From Peristeroidobacter soli (lineage in GTDB: Bacteria; Pseudomonadota; Gammaproteobacteria; Steroidobacterales; Steroidobacteraceae): a DNA stretch of 64,000 nucleotides. Shown here one piece after another: positions 34,551-44,078 of the stretch (the stretch's first letter is position 1; every line of letters starts with the position of its first letter). The DNA is taken from the NCBI RefSeq assembly GCF_004138485.1, contig NZ_RYEV01000006.1, positions 669,729 to 733,728 on the forward strand. The letters are read 5' to 3'. The notes below the pieces were generated by a model. That model made no database searches, was not told the origin of the DNA, and saw nothing but the letters and a program-made list of their open reading frames with translations. The translations under genes were made by a program, and so were the position numbers.

Positions 34551-34654
34551 GCCGCTTACCCATTCTTCGCGTGGCAACGCTCTACCACTCCCTGAAGCCA
34601 GCGCCGCTTTGCGCTTCGGCCACAAAAAGCCCACTCATGGGCTGGGGAGCGTTG

Positions 34655-37210
34655 ATGCGTACTACGATCGCCGTTACGGCCTTGGGTTTGTCCATGGTCG
34701 GAATCACCATTGCCGAGAATGTGACCGCAGCCGTCCGGAAGCCCACTGACATCACCGAACAACCGCTGACGAGCGCGTTGAAAACATTGGCGGATGAGCG
34801 CGACTTTCAGATTTTGTATGTGGCCGACACGGTGGGTGACGCGAAGAGCGGTGGGGTGCGCGGTGATTTGACGGTGCTGGAAGCGCTCGACGAGTTGCTG
34901 AAAGGCACAGGCCGCACGTATCGAGTGCTCGATGAGCAGACTGTGATGATTGCGCAGGCCGAAGTGCCGGCGTCGCGTTCGGAGTCATGGCGGAAAATGT
35001 CCACCCACTCGGAATCGACGGGCGCGGAGCCGATCGGCGACACCGCGTCCAACCGTGGCAAGGCGGAAGATGCCGCGACCATCGAAACGGTCAATGTGTT
35101 CGGCACGTTGGACAATGAGCTGAGCGTTGGATCCAAGTCCGGCCTGTCGCTGCGTGAGACGCCCAAGTCGGTGACCTTGGTCACGCGCGAGCGCATCGAG
35201 GCGCAGAATCTCACCTCGCTGGTCGACGCCATGAATCAAACAACAGGCGTGACCGTGGCCAATTACAGCCCGGTGAGCAATGCCTATTTCTCGCGCGGTT
35301 TCGCGGTTCAAACCATTCAGCTGGATGGCGGCGCGCCGGCTTTTCTCGGCGGTTTCGGCTCCTTTCTGACGCCTGACACGGCTGAGTTCGATCACGTCGA
35401 GATGTTGCGCGGTGTGGACGGCATGTACAGCGGTGCCGGTGAGCCCGGCGGTGTCATCAATCTCGTGCGTAAGCGCGCCAAGGCCACGCCTGCCGTGAAC
35501 GTCAGCATGTCGGCCGGCAGTTGGGATAGCTATCGCGGCGAGATCGATGTAACCGGCGCGCTCGCGCAGGACGGTCGGCTGCGCGGTCGCGCAGTGGGCG
35601 CTTACGAAAACAAATCCTATTTCTATAGAAACGCGGAATCCGACAAAAGGCTCGGGTTCGCGACGATCGAGTACGACCTGACGCCGACCACGTTGCTGAT
35701 CGCCGGCGGCACCTATGAAAGACGCAAGGAGGATGGCTATACCAATCGCGGCCTGCCGCGCTACTCCAATGGCGCCGATCTGCAGCTTGGCCCCGAGACA
35801 TCATTGACGCCGAAGTGGAGCCACTGGTACTCGACGACCAAAGAGATGTTCGCGCGTGCGGAGCAGTCCTACGGCACCTCCGGCGTTCTGAAGTTGAATT
35901 TCACGCGACTCGAGGAGAGCAGCGACTCCTCTTACATGTACGCATTCGGTGCGATCAATCCGCTCACTCTGACGGGCGCTCAAGTGCGTGCCTTCGGTGA
36001 CGAATACAGCGCGCAGCAGGAATTGCTGGACCTGTCCGCCAGCGGTAAGTTCACGCTGTTCGGTCGGGAGCATCGTTACACCATTGGCACGGACTATTCG
36101 CGCATCGACGGCGGCGGCCAGAAGCTCTACTTCCTGACCGGTTATGCACCTTTCGGTACCACCTATGGGGCGGTCGACCTGTTCAATTTCGATCCGAACT
36201 TGTATCCGCAGACCGCACCGGTGCTGCGTGGCCTCTACCCGGTCAACCAGCAATCGCAGAATGGCTTCTACGGCACCATCGGCATCCAGTTGGCGGATCC
36301 GCTGCGACTCACGCTCGGCGGGCGCTACGGCACCTTCCGGTTCGATCAGGTGTATCAGCCGGTGACGGCCGCGACCGGAGCGTTCGGCACACCGTCGGTC
36401 ACTCGCTATGACGACAGCAAGTTCATCCCGAGCGTCGCGTTGAGTTGGGAGTTCGCCTCGGACTGGTCGGCCTACGCAAGTTATGCGGAGACGTACAAGG
36501 TACAGGCCAACCTGCTGCGGGGGCCGTTGCCCGGCACCCCGCTGGACCCGATTACCGGTGGTGGTCTGGAACTGGGCGTGAAGGGCGAGCTACTGGGCGT
36601 TCTCAATGTCTCCGCTGCCGTTTATCAAATCGTTCGCGAGAACCAGGGCGTGCAGGATCTCGCTTATCCGCCCGCCAACATCACCGGCAACGGTAGCAGC
36701 TGCTGTTACGTGCAACAGCAGGACATCACCAGCGAAGGCTTCGATGCGGAGATCAGCGGCACTGTGCTGCCAGGCTGGCAGATGTTCGGCGGCTACACTT
36801 ACAACAAGCACAAGTCTGAAGGCGGTACGGCCAGCACGGTCTACTCCAGTGGTGCCTACTATCTCGACAGAACGCCGCGCCACATGGTCAAGCTGTGGAC
36901 GACATGGCAGCTGCCGAACGCGCTATCTCGTTGGACGGTCAACGGCGGCGTGGTGTGGCAGACGGACACGTCGGTCTCGGGCACGGTCGTCACCGACACC
37001 GCGACCAACGTACCGTTCACTTTCACGCAAGCGGGCTATGCGTTGTTGAACGCGTCGGTTCAGTATCGCCTCACCGACAATCTGACGCTGGGCCTGTACG
37101 GCGACAATTTGCTCGACAAGACCTACTACCGGGTCATCAGCAACAGCATTACCGATAACTACTACGGCGCACCCCGCAGTTTCGTCTTCACGCTGCGCGG
37201 TCAGTGGTAA
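34655..37210 (+). CDS. TonB-dependent siderophore-type receptor with STN signalling domain
   Basis: An 851-residue receptor. After a signal peptide (residues 1-25) comes an STN domain (ITEQPLTSALKTLADERDFQ, about 32-105), the part that signals to FecR. A TonB box near ETVNVFGT, a plug (LRETPKSVTLVTRERIE, VEMLRGVDGMYSGAGEPGGV) and a barrel ending FTLRGQW follow. The pattern is that of the TIGR01783 siderophore receptors. The ATG at 34655 is chosen because GGGGAG lies 7 bases upstream; a GTG at 34571 would add 28 unlikely residues. Confidence 0.93.
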   Translation: MRTTIAVTALGLSMVGITIAENVTAAVRKPTDITEQPLTSALKTLADERDFQILYVADTVGDAKSGGVRGDLTVLEALDELLKGTGRTYRVLDEQTVMIAQAEVPASRSESWRKMSTHSESTGAEPIGDTASNRGKAEDAATIETVNVFGTLDNELSVGSKSGLSLRETPKSVTLVTRERIEAQNLTSLVDAMNQTTGVTVANYSPVSNAYFSRGFAVQTIQLDGGAPAFLGGFGSFLTPDTAEFDHVEMLRGVDGMYSGAGEPGGVINLVRKRAKATPAVNVSMSAGSWDSYRGEIDVTGALAQDGRLRGRAVGAYENKSYFYRNAESDKRLGFATIEYDLTPTTLLIAGGTYERRKEDGYTNRGLPRYSNGADLQLGPETSLTPKWSHWYSTTKEMFARAEQSYGTSGVLKLNFTRLEESSDSSYMYAFGAINPLTLTGAQVRAFGDEYSAQQELLDLSASGKFTLFGREHRYTIGTDYSRIDGGGQKLYFLTGYAPFGTTYGAVDLFNFDPNLYPQTAPVLRGLYPVNQQSQNGFYGTIGIQLADPLRLTLGGRYGTFRFDQVYQPVTAATGAFGTPSVTRYDDSKFIPSVALSWEFASDWSAYASYAETYKVQANLLRGPLPGTPLDPITGGGLELGVKGELLGVLNVSAAVYQIVRENQGVQDLAYPPANITGNGSSCCYVQQQDITSEGFDAEISGTVLPGWQMFGGYTYNKHKSEGGTASTVYSSGAYYLDRTPRHMVKLWTTWQLPNALSRWTVNGGVVWQTDTSVSGTVVTDTATNVPFTFTQAGYALLNASVQYRLTDNLTLGLYGDNLLDKTYYRVISNSITDNYYGAPRSFVFTLRGQW

Positions 37211-37237
37211 CGACTCGCTAGTCGATCGGCCTTGTTG

Positions 37238-37267
37238 GAGCGGCCAGGTGGTCTCGCCTGGTCGCTC
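37238..37267. terminator. Stable hairpin between receptor and esterase genes
   Basis: An 11-base stem (GAGCGGCCAGG with CCTGGTCGCTC, one G-T pair) encloses an 8-base loop. No T-run follows, so it is not a classical terminator; it may attenuate transcription or protect the receptor mRNA end. Confidence 0.4.
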
Positions 37268-37293
37268 ATCACGCAACTGCTGGAATCTTCACC

Positions 37294-38490
37294 ATGATGA
37301 GATGGTTGGCGGTCGTGCTGTCGGTCTGTTGGGTCGGCGCGCTGCATCCTGCGGGTGCGGCGCCGTTGGATGGCAGCATTGCAATTGGCAGCAGCGCCAC
37401 CGTGTGGTCGGAGGATTTGCAGGAGCAGCGGCGCATCCTCATCGCTCTGCCACCGCACTACCGGGAATCCGCCAAGGCGTACCCCGTGTTGTATGTGCTC
37501 GATGCCGAGACTCAGTTCCATACGGTCACCGGCGCTGTGCAATCGCTGGCGACGTTCAGCGAACGCATTCCGGAAATGATCGTCATCGGAGTCACCAACA
37601 CGCTGCGCTCGCGGGATCTGACGCCGCGTAGCGAGTCGGCCGTGGACCTGAAGTACGTTCCGGAATCGGGCGGGGCGGATTCGTTCCTGCGGTTTCTGCA
37701 CGAAGAGTTGCAGCCCTGGGTGGCCGCGCGGTATCGCACGCAGCCGTACCGAATTCTGTGGGGACATTCGTACGGCGGCCTGTTCAGTACTTATGCATTG
37801 CTCACTCGCCCCGAGACTTTCGATGCGTACCTGGCCGTCAGCCCGGCGCTGCAGTGGAATTCACAGGCGCTGCCGAAGCGCTTCGCAGGCGCCCCTACCA
37901 AACGCAGCGGCGGCTATTTGTTTCTAAGCTGGGGCGACAACGAGCCACTGATCCGCCCCGCGACCGAGCAGCTCGTTGCGATCTTGACGGCGCATCCGCG
38001 CGCCGGCCTGCGCTGGGATCACCGCTACTACCCTGGCGAGGATCATCGCAGCACGCCGCATCGAAGTATCTACGACGCGTTGGAATTGTTATTCGCTGGC
38101 TGGTATCTGCCGTCGCGGCGGGAGGGCAAGGACGTCCAGTACAGTTTCGTCGAGGTAGATGCGCACTACACGGCGTTGTCCAAGCGCTTCGGATTCTCGA
38201 TGACGCCACCGGCTCGCGTGCTCATCAACATCAGTCAGGGCATGCTCAAGAACAACGATGTCGTTGGAGCGATGACACAGCTGCAGCGTGCTGTGCGTGA
38301 GTATCCATATGTCGCCGATGCGCATTGGGCATTAGGCGATGCGCTAGCTGCGCAGAAGGAAGTAGCCGCGGCTCGTATTTCCTACGGCAATGCCTTGCGT
38401 GCCGCCGTCGAGGACGACGCTGACAATGCCGAGCCGCTGCGGCGTTATCGACAAAAGTTGGACCAGCTCGACGCTGCAACGCTGCACTGA
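37294..38490 (+). CDS. Exported Fes/IroE-like esterase with C-terminal repeat region
   Basis: A 398-residue exported alpha/beta hydrolase of the putative esterase (PF00756) family. The nucleophile is S159 in GHSYGG; a histidine in GEDHRSTPH is the likely base. A tail after about residue 300 (ARVLINISQGMLKNNDVVGA, AHWALGDALAAQ) resembles TPR helices. Family members hydrolyse ester-linked siderophores or acyl-CoA-type esters. Its position directly behind an iron-type receptor suggests release of iron from an imported siderophore in the periplasm. Confidence 0.82.
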   Translation: MMRWLAVVLSVCWVGALHPAGAAPLDGSIAIGSSATVWSEDLQEQRRILIALPPHYRESAKAYPVLYVLDAETQFHTVTGAVQSLATFSERIPEMIVIGVTNTLRSRDLTPRSESAVDLKYVPESGGADSFLRFLHEELQPWVAARYRTQPYRILWGHSYGGLFSTYALLTRPETFDAYLAVSPALQWNSQALPKRFAGAPTKRSGGYLFLSWGDNEPLIRPATEQLVAILTAHPRAGLRWDHRYYPGEDHRSTPHRSIYDALELLFAGWYLPSRREGKDVQYSFVEVDAHYTALSKRFGFSMTPPARVLINISQGMLKNNDVVGAMTQLQRAVREYPYVADAHWALGDALAAQKEVAAARISYGNALRAAVEDDADNAEPLRRYRQKLDQLDAATLH

Positions 38491-38502
38491 TCGGAGTTCG
38501 AG

Positions 38503-39990
38503 ATGTTACGGCTGAAATGCGTCGGGTATGCGTTGCTGTTGCTGGCGTCGATGGTGTCGGCCGATGCGTCGGCCAACGACAAGGATCGTTTCGCCGAGAT
38601 TCGTGACTACATTCGAATGGGGCTCACTGAGCATGCCGTGCCGTCGATGTCGGTCGCGGTCGCGCAGGATGGCCACATCGTTTGGGAGGAAGGCTTCGGC
38701 TGGGCGGACCGTGAACGGCGCGTAGCAGCCACCGCGCACACGGTTTACAGCTTGGCGTCGATTTCCAAACCGATCACGGCGACGGCGCTCATGACGCTGG
38801 TTCAGGCGGGCAAGGTCGATCTGGATCGGCCTGCCAATGACTACTTAGGCATGGCGAAACTCCGCGCGCGTGTCGGGAACGCCGATGCAGCTACTGTCCG
38901 CCGTCTCGCCAACCACACATCAGGTCTGCCGGAGCATGCCCAATACTTCTTCGCTGATGAGCGTGGGCTGCCGCCGTCACGGGACGTGACGATCTTGCGC
39001 TATGGCAACTTGGTGACCGCCCCTGGTGAGAATTATCAATACTCGAATCTTGGCTATGGCGTACTGGACTACGTGATCCAACGAACGTCGGGCCGGAGCT
39101 TCGCTGAGTATCTGCGGACGGCGGTCTTTCTGCCGCTCGGCATGACGCGCTCGTCTCTCGATGTGGAACCCAGGCTCGCACCGTTCGTTGCCACGCGCTA
39201 CGACGACGCCGGCGCGCCATTGCCGGCTTACTCGTTCGATCACCCTGGCGCTTCGGCGGTGTTTGCCAGCGCGCATGATCTGGTGCGCTTTGGAATGTTT
39301 CATCTCAAAGCGCATCTGCCAGACCAGCGAGCCATTCTCCCGGACGCCGCGATCGATGAGATGCATCGGCCGACAGCAACTGCAGCCGACAAAAACTACG
39401 GCATCGGCTTCATGGTCCAGCAAAGAAATGGCTATCGGATGGTCTCTCATTCGGGAAGCATGAATGGTGTTGCTACCGATCTGCGGCTGTTCCCAGCGCA
39501 GCACCTGGCCATCGTCGTGCTCAGCAATTCCAATTCGACTCGCAACGATCGCTGGGTCGCCAGCACCGCTGAGCGAATCGCCGCTGTGATGCTGCCGAAG
39601 TGGCAACTCGCCAGCCCCAAAGTATGGCCGTCGGTGCCTCCTTTCGTAGCGCCAGCCAGCTTGCTCGGCACATGGCGCGGCAAGCTGTCTACGTACGTGG
39701 CGGACGTACCGGTGGAGCTACGGTTCCTGCCAGATGGCCAGGTGCAGGCGACGGTTGGCAATCAAGCGCCGATGCTGCTCGATCGCGCGCAGATGAAAGA
39801 AGGTGTGTTGCTCGGGCGTTTGGCGGCAACCGTAGGCACGCCGGATACGTTGCGTGCGCCGAGCGACTTGTTGTACCTGACCTTGCGCCCGCGAGGCGAC
39901 GTACTCAACGGTTCCGCCATGGCCTACGCCGCCAGCGGCAATCGTACCCATTTCGGTCTGTCGCACTGGCTGGAGCTGACGCGTCAATGA
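38503..39990 (+). CDS. Exported beta-lactamase-family serine hydrolase (first)
   Basis: A 495-residue class C beta-lactamase/D-aminopeptidase-like protein with a signal peptide ending near DASAND. The SxxK motif is S86-I-S-K89, and the tyrosine motif is YSNLGYG. The HSGS segment provides the third motif. An additional C-terminal domain of about 120 residues follows. Such enzymes cleave peptides, esters or D-amino acid amides in the periplasm. Its gene overlaps the deacylase by 4 bases. Confidence 0.87.
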   Translation: MLRLKCVGYALLLLASMVSADASANDKDRFAEIRDYIRMGLTEHAVPSMSVAVAQDGHIVWEEGFGWADRERRVAATAHTVYSLASISKPITATALMTLVQAGKVDLDRPANDYLGMAKLRARVGNADAATVRRLANHTSGLPEHAQYFFADERGLPPSRDVTILRYGNLVTAPGENYQYSNLGYGVLDYVIQRTSGRSFAEYLRTAVFLPLGMTRSSLDVEPRLAPFVATRYDDAGAPLPAYSFDHPGASAVFASAHDLVRFGMFHLKAHLPDQRAILPDAAIDEMHRPTATAADKNYGIGFMVQQRNGYRMVSHSGSMNGVATDLRLFPAQHLAIVVLSNSNSTRNDRWVASTAERIAAVMLPKWQLASPKVWPSVPPFVAPASLLGTWRGKLSTYVADVPVELRFLPDGQVQATVGNQAPMLLDRAQMKEGVLLGRLAATVGTPDTLRAPSDLLYLTLRPRGDVLNGSAMAYAASGNRTHFGLSHWLELTRQ

Positions 39991-41684
39991 AAGCGTCGTA
40001 TTTCTTTTGGATGTCGGTGCTGTTGACTGCGGCGACGAGCGCGGCTGGGAGGCCTGCCTTCGATTTGCTGGTTCGTGGCGGCACCATCTACGACGGTTCA
40101 GGCGGGGAGGCCTTCGTTGGCGACGTCGGCGTGCGGAACGATCGCATCGTCTATGTCGGGCCGCGAGCCAAAGGGGGCGCGACTCAGGTCATCGAAGCGC
40201 GAGGCAAAGCGGTGGCTCCGGGTTTCATCAACGGCATGAGTCACGCGACTTTCACCTTGGTGTCCGATGGCACGGCACAGAGCGATTTGCGCCAAGGCGT
40301 GACGCTCGAAATTCTGGGCGAGGGCAGCACGGCCGGGCCGTTGAACGAGGCGTTGTTGGCAGAGGTGCGTGCCGATCCGCGTCAGCAAGCGGCATTCAGA
40401 TGGCAGTCGCTGGGCGAGTATCTGACCGGCCTGGAAGCAAAGGGAGTGTCGGTGAACTTCGCCAGCTGGGTCGGCGCGACCACCGTGCGTCGCTATGTGC
40501 TTGGCGACGGCAACGTTGCACCCAGTTCTGAACAGCTCGAAGCAATGCGCGCGCTGGTCCGTTACGCCATGGAGGAGGGCGCGCTGGGCGTGGCGACTGC
40601 GCTGGGCTATCCACCGGCGATCTTCGCATCTACCGACGAGCTCGTTTCGCTGGCGAGCGAAGCAGGCAGATGCGGTGGCGCGTACGCAAGCCACATGCGC
40701 AATGAGGGCGATGCTCTGCTGGAGTCGCTGGACGAGTTCTTGCAGATCGCCCGACGCTCCGGTGCGCCAGCGACTGTGTTTCATCTCAAGGCGTCGGGGC
40801 AGGACAACTGGCCGAAGCTCGCGACAGCCTTGCAGAAAATTTCAGCTGCTCGCGCTCAAGGGCTACGCATCACGGCGAACATGTATCCGTACACAGCGTC
40901 GGCGACGGGATTGGCGGCGTCGGTGCCACCTTGGGTGCAAGAGGGCGGAGCGGTCGATTTCAAAAAACGACTTGCCGATCCTGCGATTCGTGCTCGTGTC
41001 ATCGCGGAGATGCGAACGTCGAGTACCGCCTGGGATAACGAGATGCGTGCGGCGGGCGGTCCGTCGGGCGTGCTGCTTCGCTCGGGACGGACGCTTGCTG
41101 ACGTAGCCAAAGCGCTCGGAGTGAGCGGCGAAGAGGCGTTGCTACGAATGATCGAGCAGGACGATGGGCGTCCCGGTGGTTTCTATTTCACGATGAGCGA
41201 GCCGAACCTGCGACAGCAGATGCTCCAGCCCTATGTCTTCTTCGGGTCCGATCTGCAGGCATTGTCGATCACGCCGCAGTCAGCCGGTAAAGGGGCGCAT
41301 CCACGTGCGTACGGAACATTCGCACGAGTGCTGGCGAAGTACGTGCGCGACGAGAAGGTGCTCAGTCTCGCCGAGGCCGTGCGCCGACTGACCAGTCTGC
41401 CGGCCGCCAGCTATTCGATCGCCGATCGTGGCCGCGTGCGCAGGGGCTATTTCGCCGACCTGGTGGTGTTCGATCCCGGCGCTGTTCAAGACCAGGCCAG
41501 CTTCGACAGCCCGCATCGCTACGCGACCGGCGTTTCGCATGTCGTCGTCAACGGCGTACTGGCACTTGCGGATGGCGAGCTGACGGCGGCTCGTCCCGGA
41601 CGAGCCGTGCGCGGTCGTGCCTGGACCGGTCATGCGGCGGGTGGCTGTCGTGCGGCGCCTGGCGATTGGGCTGAAGTGTATTGA
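39987..41684 (+). CDS. N-acyl-D-amino-acid deacylase homologue without the HxH motif
   Basis: A 565-residue exported amidohydrolase related to D-aminoacylases. Conserved parts are DLLVRGGTIYDGSG, SDLRQGVTLEILGEGSTAG, the HMRNEGD and FHLKASGQ histidines, and FGSDLQALS. The usual PGFIDxHxH metal motif is replaced by PGFINGMSHAT, a variation also known in a subgroup of these proteins. Activity on D-amino-acid derivatives is therefore likely but less certain. The ATG start overlaps the previous stop. Confidence 0.83.
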   Translation: MKASYFFWMSVLLTAATSAAGRPAFDLLVRGGTIYDGSGGEAFVGDVGVRNDRIVYVGPRAKGGATQVIEARGKAVAPGFINGMSHATFTLVSDGTAQSDLRQGVTLEILGEGSTAGPLNEALLAEVRADPRQQAAFRWQSLGEYLTGLEAKGVSVNFASWVGATTVRRYVLGDGNVAPSSEQLEAMRALVRYAMEEGALGVATALGYPPAIFASTDELVSLASEAGRCGGAYASHMRNEGDALLESLDEFLQIARRSGAPATVFHLKASGQDNWPKLATALQKISAARAQGLRITANMYPYTASATGLAASVPPWVQEGGAVDFKKRLADPAIRARVIAEMRTSSTAWDNEMRAAGGPSGVLLRSGRTLADVAKALGVSGEEALLRMIEQDDGRPGGFYFTMSEPNLRQQMLQPYVFFGSDLQALSITPQSAGKGAHPRAYGTFARVLAKYVRDEKVLSLAEAVRRLTSLPAASYSIADRGRVRRGYFADLVVFDPGAVQDQASFDSPHRYATGVSHVVVNGVLALADGELTAARPGRAVRGRAWTGHAAGGCRAAPGDWAEVY

Positions 41685-41702
41685 AAGAAAGTGGAGTGAC
41701 CG

Positions 41703-42704
41703 ATGCTGAGAGTATCCAACTGGATGGCGAGCGCGATGCTTGCCCTGATGCCGCTGGCGGCCCTGGCCAAGAACCCTTATCCGGCGCCGCAGGTGTCCGA
41801 ATACAAACATGACTTCGACGGGCTGAAGCGCAAGCTGGACACGTTGCTCATGTATCAAAGATTGGGCGATATCGCGACCATCAACGAGGTGAATATTACC
41901 TCCGTGCCACCGCGCAATGACAATCCAACCGCATTGGGCGCAGGCAATCCCATGGTGATGCTGGCGTATACATTCGTGCCAAAAAAAATCGGCTCGCGCA
42001 AAGCGCCTCTGCTGGTGTTTCCGCACGGCGGAGTGCATTCGAATTTCAGCGGCGTGCTGATCCCCATCGCGCGTGAACTGCTGGAGGAAGGCTATGTTCT
42101 GATCGCGCCGGAGTATCGGGGCAGCAGCGGCTATGGCAAGGGGTTGTACGATCAAATCGACTATGGTGGCGCCGAGATCGACGACACCCACGCGGCGCGC
42201 GACTGGGCGGTCGAGAACATGGACAACGTCGATGCAGCGCGTGTCGGCATCATCGGCTGGAGCCATGGCGGCTTCCATTCGTTGATGAACATCTTCCGCT
42301 GGCCGAAGGACTACAAGGTTGCGTACGCGGGCGTGCCCGTGAGCGATCTGATCCAGCGCATCGCATATCAGCCCAGCTACGCCGAGATCTTCAGTAATTT
42401 CATCGGCAAGTCGGTGTACGAAGATCCGGAGGAGTATCGGCGCCGTTCGCCGGTGTACCACGCCGACAAGTTGCAGACGCCATTGCTGATTCACACCAAC
42501 ACCAGCGATGGCGATGTGCACGTGATGGAAGTGGAGCAGCTGATCAAGGCACTGCAGGCGGCGAACAAAAAATTTGAATACAAGATCTACCAGGATGCGC
42601 CGGGCGGGCATGGGTTCAACATGATCGATACCAGGCTGGCTCGCGAGTCGCGGCGTGAGGTCTACGCGTTCCTCGCTCGCTATCTAAAGCCGGAGCGTCC
42701 CTGA
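41703..42704 (+). CDS. Exported prolyl-oligopeptidase-type (S9) hydrolase
   Basis: A 333-residue exported alpha/beta hydrolase (signal peptide ending ALAKN) resembling the catalytic half of S9 peptidases. The nucleophile S187 lies in GWSHGG, the acid in NTSDGDVHV, and the histidine in GGHGFN. The APEYRGSSGYGKG oxyanion region is typical. It lacks the beta-propeller domain that gates long peptides, so short peptides or amides are more likely substrates. It overlaps the next gene by one base. Confidence 0.85.
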   Translation: MLRVSNWMASAMLALMPLAALAKNPYPAPQVSEYKHDFDGLKRKLDTLLMYQRLGDIATINEVNITSVPPRNDNPTALGAGNPMVMLAYTFVPKKIGSRKAPLLVFPHGGVHSNFSGVLIPIARELLEEGYVLIAPEYRGSSGYGKGLYDQIDYGGAEIDDTHAARDWAVENMDNVDAARVGIIGWSHGGFHSLMNIFRWPKDYKVAYAGVPVSDLIQRIAYQPSYAEIFSNFIGKSVYEDPEEYRRRSPVYHADKLQTPLLIHTNTSDGDVHVMEVEQLIKALQAANKKFEYKIYQDAPGGHGFNMIDTRLARESRREVYAFLARYLKPERP

Positions 42705-43963
42705 TGAGTACGCGTCGTCGTTTCCTTGCTGTGGCTGGCAGCGCGCTCGGTGCGCTTGCCATTTCGGATCGTACGCCTGGTGCGGGCGCCGCGGCGCGGG
42801 CTGAGCGAGTGCTCGACCCGGCGTTCGAGCGTTGGGTCCTCGAGCAGATGCGACTGGGTCGAGTCCCCGGTCTCACGCTCGCGATCATCGATGGTAGCCA
42901 GTTGGTGCATACCGCGGGCTATGGCTGGGCGGACCTGGAATCACGCAGGCCGATGACGTCGCAGACTTTACTGAACATCGCTTCGGTCACCAAGACGATC
43001 ACCGGTACTGCGGTGATGCAGCTATGGGAGCGAGGCAAGTTCCAGTTGGACGACGATGTGAGTGCTCACGTCGGCCTGGAAGTGAGGAATCCGGCACATC
43101 CTCGCACGCCGATCACGATACAACAGCTGTTGACTCACACTTCGTCCATCGCAGACGGCCCGGCCTACAAGACGAGCTATGTTTGTGGCGACACGTCGAC
43201 GCCGTTGAACCGTTGGCTGCAAGACTACTTGCAGCCGGACGGCTCCTTGTTCGAGCCAAAGAACTTTCACGACTGGAAGCCGGGAGCCTACTACGCCTAC
43301 AGCAACGTCGCTTACGGCTTGCTCGGTCGCTTGATCGAGACGTGCTCGGGGCTGTCGTACGTCGAGTATTGTCGCCGTCATGTGTTCGAGCCCTTGGGAA
43401 TGCGCCGGAGTCGTTTCGAGCTGGCGGGTATGGATCGTACTGAGCATGCCACTCCCTATAGCTATGCGACGACCGATCCGATGAGTTCGGTGCGTTTGAT
43501 CGAGCCGTCCTGGCGGCCCCCCGAGCAGATCGGCGAAGGCGTCTCGGTGCCTCACTGTCTCTACAGCTTCGTCACGATGGCCGACGGCGGGGCACGCACC
43601 AACGCTGCTGAGTACTCTCGACTGCTGCTGGCCTATCTCAACGCGCTCAACGGCACTGGCGCGCCCGGCGTTTCTTCGCGGCTGCTACAACGGCAAACGG
43701 TGCAGCGGATGCTGACCGATCAACACGTACGGCCCGTGCCCGATGCGCCCGCTCGCGGGATTGCCATACAAGGTTTGACGTGGGCCATGAAGCCTCAATA
43801 TGGCGCCGGCGAAATTTGGGGGCACTCCGGTGCGGATCCGGGCGTGGCCACGGTGGCGGCCATCCGTCCTCAGGATGGCCGAGGCTTGGTCGTGATCGGC
43901 CAGAGCAGCTGGCAGCACAATGTCGTGTTGGAAATCGCCAAGTATGTGTTTGCCTGGGTTTAG
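42704..43963 (+). CDS. Tat-exported beta-lactamase-family serine hydrolase (second)
   Basis: A 419-residue enzyme with a twin-arginine signal (RRRFLAVAGSALGALA). The SxxK motif is S94-V-T-K97, the tyrosine motif is YSNVAYG, and HSGADPG supplies the third. It is a distinct paralogue of the protein at 38503. Together with the deacylase and S9 hydrolase it suggests periplasmic degradation of a peptide or acyl-amino-acid compound. It is the last gene before a mobile-element scar. Confidence 0.87.
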   Translation: MSTRRRFLAVAGSALGALAISDRTPGAGAAARAERVLDPAFERWVLEQMRLGRVPGLTLAIIDGSQLVHTAGYGWADLESRRPMTSQTLLNIASVTKTITGTAVMQLWERGKFQLDDDVSAHVGLEVRNPAHPRTPITIQQLLTHTSSIADGPAYKTSYVCGDTSTPLNRWLQDYLQPDGSLFEPKNFHDWKPGAYYAYSNVAYGLLGRLIETCSGLSYVEYCRRHVFEPLGMRRSRFELAGMDRTEHATPYSYATTDPMSSVRLIEPSWRPPEQIGEGVSVPHCLYSFVTMADGGARTNAAEYSRLLLAYLNALNGTGAPGVSSRLLQRQTVQRMLTDQHVRPVPDAPARGIAIQGLTWAMKPQYGAGEIWGHSGADPGVATVAAIRPQDGRGLVVIGQSSWQHNVVLEIAKYVFAWV

Positions 43964-43986
43964 CGGTCGCGTCAACGGCCGCCGAG

Positions 43987-44073
43987 GTGAACACCCCCAA
44001 GCAGCGTTTCACGCTGCACAGCCTGAAGCATCTCGGTGTCACCGATACCAAAGGTAAGCGGGCGGATAAGCAT
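43987..44073 (+). pseudogene. C-terminal fragment of a tyrosine recombinase (phage-type integrase)
   Basis: A short in-frame piece reads NTPKQRFTLHSLKHLGVTDT followed by KGKRADKH. This matches the C-terminal FxxHxLKxxGVTDT region of phage and genomic-island integrases, in which H/R active-site residues occur. The rest of the gene is missing on both sides. It directly abuts the transposase fragment that follows. Confidence 0.6.
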
Positions 44074-44078
44074 CCCGG

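Noticed and set aside
36836..37240. Possible internal recombination in the siderophore receptor
   Set aside because: The barrel reads without interruption to the terminal aromatic residue, so there is no sign of a junction.
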